Assembly (NCBI GenBank): GCA_014763715.1
Contig: JACXUV010000030.1
Location: forward strand, 1 to 46,237
Direction: 5' to 3'
Length of the DNA stretch: 46,237 bases
Origin: Rhodobacterales bacterium
Lineage (GTDB): Bacteria > Pseudomonadota > Alphaproteobacteria > Caulobacterales > Hyphomonadaceae
A program made the translations under genes and the position numbers. Positions 45,183-46,237 of this stretch are shown here, one piece after another (the first letter of the stretch is position 1; every line of letters begins with the position of its first letter). The notes under the pieces were generated by a model. It was not told the DNA's origin. It ran no database searches and saw only the letters and a list, made by a program, of their open reading frames with translations.

Positions 45183-45755
45183 ATGAAAGATCAGCAGCTC
45201 GACTACTGGCAAAGCCTGCTTGCAAGGGTAGGAAGCCACCAGGACAGAGAGGCATTTGCCGCCCTGTTCGACTATTTTGCGCCCCGCGTAAAATCCCAGA
45301 TGATGCGCTCCGGAGCCACCGCATCAGCAGCTGAGGAGCTGGCACAAGAGACGTTTATCACCGTCTGGCGCAAGGCCGGAACTTACGACCCCGCCAAGGC
45401 CAGCGCCGCCGCATGGATCTTCACGGTCGCACGCAACAAACGCATAGACAAATACCGGAAAGAAGCCAGACCAGAGCCGGACATGAATGATCCTGCCTTC
45501 GTACCGGACGACGAACCAGACGGATTTTCTACAGTACACAAATATCAAAGAGCAGAACGCATCCGGAAAGCGCTGAACACACTCCCGGAAGCTCAGAGAC
45601 AAGTACTATTGAAATCCTACTATAGCGAAGAGACTCATGCCGAAATCGCCAGTTCTTTGCGCCTCCCGATTGGGACTGTGAAATCCAGGATAAGGCTCGC
45701 GCTGGAAAAATTGCGAGACCTGCTTGGAGAAGACATCAAGGACGAGTTGTCATGA
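45183..45755 (+). CDS. rpoE: ECF11-type sigma factor (RpoE-like, partner of ChrR)
   Basis: This 190-residue sigma factor has region 2 in FAALFDYFAPRVKSQMM through AEELAQETFITVWRKAGTYD and AAAWIFTVARNKRIDKYRK, and region 4 in RKALNTLPEAQRQVLLKSYY and THAEIASSLRLPIGTVKSRI. It resembles RpoE of Rhodobacter sphaeroides, which controls the response to singlet oxygen and organic peroxides. The ChrR-type anti-sigma gene follows with an ATGA overlap. ATG 45183 starts at the family's normal N terminus; an in-frame ATG at 45084 right at the predicted transcription start could give a 33-residue longer, leaderless form. The divergent lipid operon is the obvious target. Confidence 0.93.
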   Translation: MKDQQLDYWQSLLARVGSHQDREAFAALFDYFAPRVKSQMMRSGATASAAEELAQETFITVWRKAGTYDPAKASAAAWIFTVARNKRIDKYRKEARPEPDMNDPAFVPDDEPDGFSTVHKYQRAERIRKALNTLPEAQRQVLLKSYYSEETHAEIASSLRLPIGTVKSRIRLALEKLRDLLGEDIKDELS

Positions 45756-46237
45756 ATATCCGTCATCACGTCAGTGAAGAGTTCTTGTTTCTATATACAA
45801 CAGGAGAACTCGGCCCGCTCTGGAGCCTTGCTGTTGCCACTCACCTGGCATTCTGCCCGCATTGCCGACGCCGAGCTGCTGACCTTGAAGAAGTTCAAGG
45901 CGTGGCGCTTGAGCAAGAGGCGCCAGAACCAATTATGCAGTTGCAAGCGATGGATGTGATCGCGAAGGCAGGACAGGCGAAGGAGCTAGCCCCTGACAGG
46001 AAGTACACTGATAAAACGGGCGATATCCCTGTCTTCCCAGCGCCTTTGCGTGACCTGCATGGAGACCTAAAGGATATCAAATGGCGGACTGTCGGGGGTG
46101 GCGTACAGCAATGTGTTCTGCGTCGTGACGGTAATGTGTCGGCACGGCTACTGAAAATCCCTCCCGGTGTTGCTGTACCATCCCATGGGCATGGAGGTGT
46201 CGAGTTTACACAGGTGCTTTCGGGCGGGTATTTCGAT
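45752..46237 (+). CDS. chrR: ChrR-type zinc anti-sigma factor, 5' part (gene continues past window)
   Basis: The first 162 codons are present and stay open to the window end. The N-terminal zinc-binding anti-sigma domain has His6, His31, Cys35 and Cys38 (HLAFCPHC), the same four ligand positions described for R. sphaeroides ChrR. A linker of about 60 residues leads to the cupin-like domain, with HGHGGVEF at residues 145-152 providing two histidines and a glutamate as in the ChrR metal site needed for singlet-oxygen response. The remaining histidine ligand would lie beyond the window. ChrR binds and inhibits the sigma factor until the stress signal releases it. The start overlaps the sigma gene stop (ATGA). 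Confidence 0.93.
   Translation, partial: MNIRHHVSEEFLFLYTTGELGPLWSLAVATHLAFCPHCRRRAADLEEVQGVALEQEAPEPIMQLQAMDVIAKAGQAKELAPDRKYTDKTGDIPVFPAPLRDLHGDLKDIKWRTVGGGVQQCVLRRDGNVSARLLKIPPGVAVPSHGHGGVEFTQVLSGGYFD

Overview
This window looks like chromosomal DNA of a high-GC alphaproteobacterium. The gene complement suggests a marine Hyphomonas-type member of the Hyphomonadaceae or a relative: TonB-dependent B12 uptake, many small secreted or lipid-anchored proteins, and an ECF11-type sigma factor with ChrR. That placement is an inference from content, not a database match. I see no rRNA, tRNA, CRISPR array, transposase or phage gene. Most genes sit in tight operons with ATGA, GTGA, TGATG or TAATG overlaps.

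Layout. (1) 1-10167: cobalamin salvage and uptake. The tail of cobS is followed by cobC and cobO. A candidate promoter and a cobalamin riboswitch then lead an overlapping run of btuB, btuF, btuC, btuD, cobQ, cbiB and cobD, with cobU convergent to it. Together these import corrinoids, adenosylate them, amidate the ring, attach aminopropanol phosphate and build the nucleotide loop. No corrin-ring synthesis genes are visible here. (2) 10261-21006: an accessory cell-envelope region. It holds an ECF sigma factor, a TPR-containing Ser/Thr kinase-like protein that has lost its catalytic core, a DUF4412-like periplasmic protein, two small lipoproteins, and four exported cysteine-bearing proteins of unknown function. 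(3) 21236-29501: signalling and periplasmic proteins. A ComP-like histidine kinase and LuxR-type regulator are followed by a cysteine-rich Sel1-repeat protein, an EF-hand protein coupled to a sterol-desaturase-family enzyme, and a secreted Gly/Ser/Thr-rich repeat protein. The last is divergent from an OmpR/EnvZ-type pair, with GTAAC direct repeats between them. (4) 29645-33096: a 2H phosphoesterase of apparently lower GC, and a coupled pair of an erythromycin-esterase family protein and an alpha/beta hydrolase-phosphoribosyltransferase fusion. (5) 33643-39980: a complete nine-gene N-type ATPase operon (atpDCQRBEFAG). (6) 40091-46237: a leftward five-gene lipid-modification operon (FAD oxidoreductase, DUF1365-CFAS fusion, chalcone-isomerase-like, DUF3833, SDR), divergent from an ECF11-type sigma factor and its ChrR anti-sigma factor, which is cut by the window end.

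The main points for follow-up are these. The kinase-like protein lacks the HRD and DFG region. The CFAS has a half-length DUF1365 domain fused in frame. The divergent sigma/lipid promoters share TGATCY-N16-CGTA on both strands around a perfect 9-bp inverted repeat. The N-ATPase c subunit carries two membrane glutamates, and its b subunit has a tail resembling subunit delta. An uncharacterised cluster of exported cysteine-repeat proteins lies next to the sigma/kinase genes.
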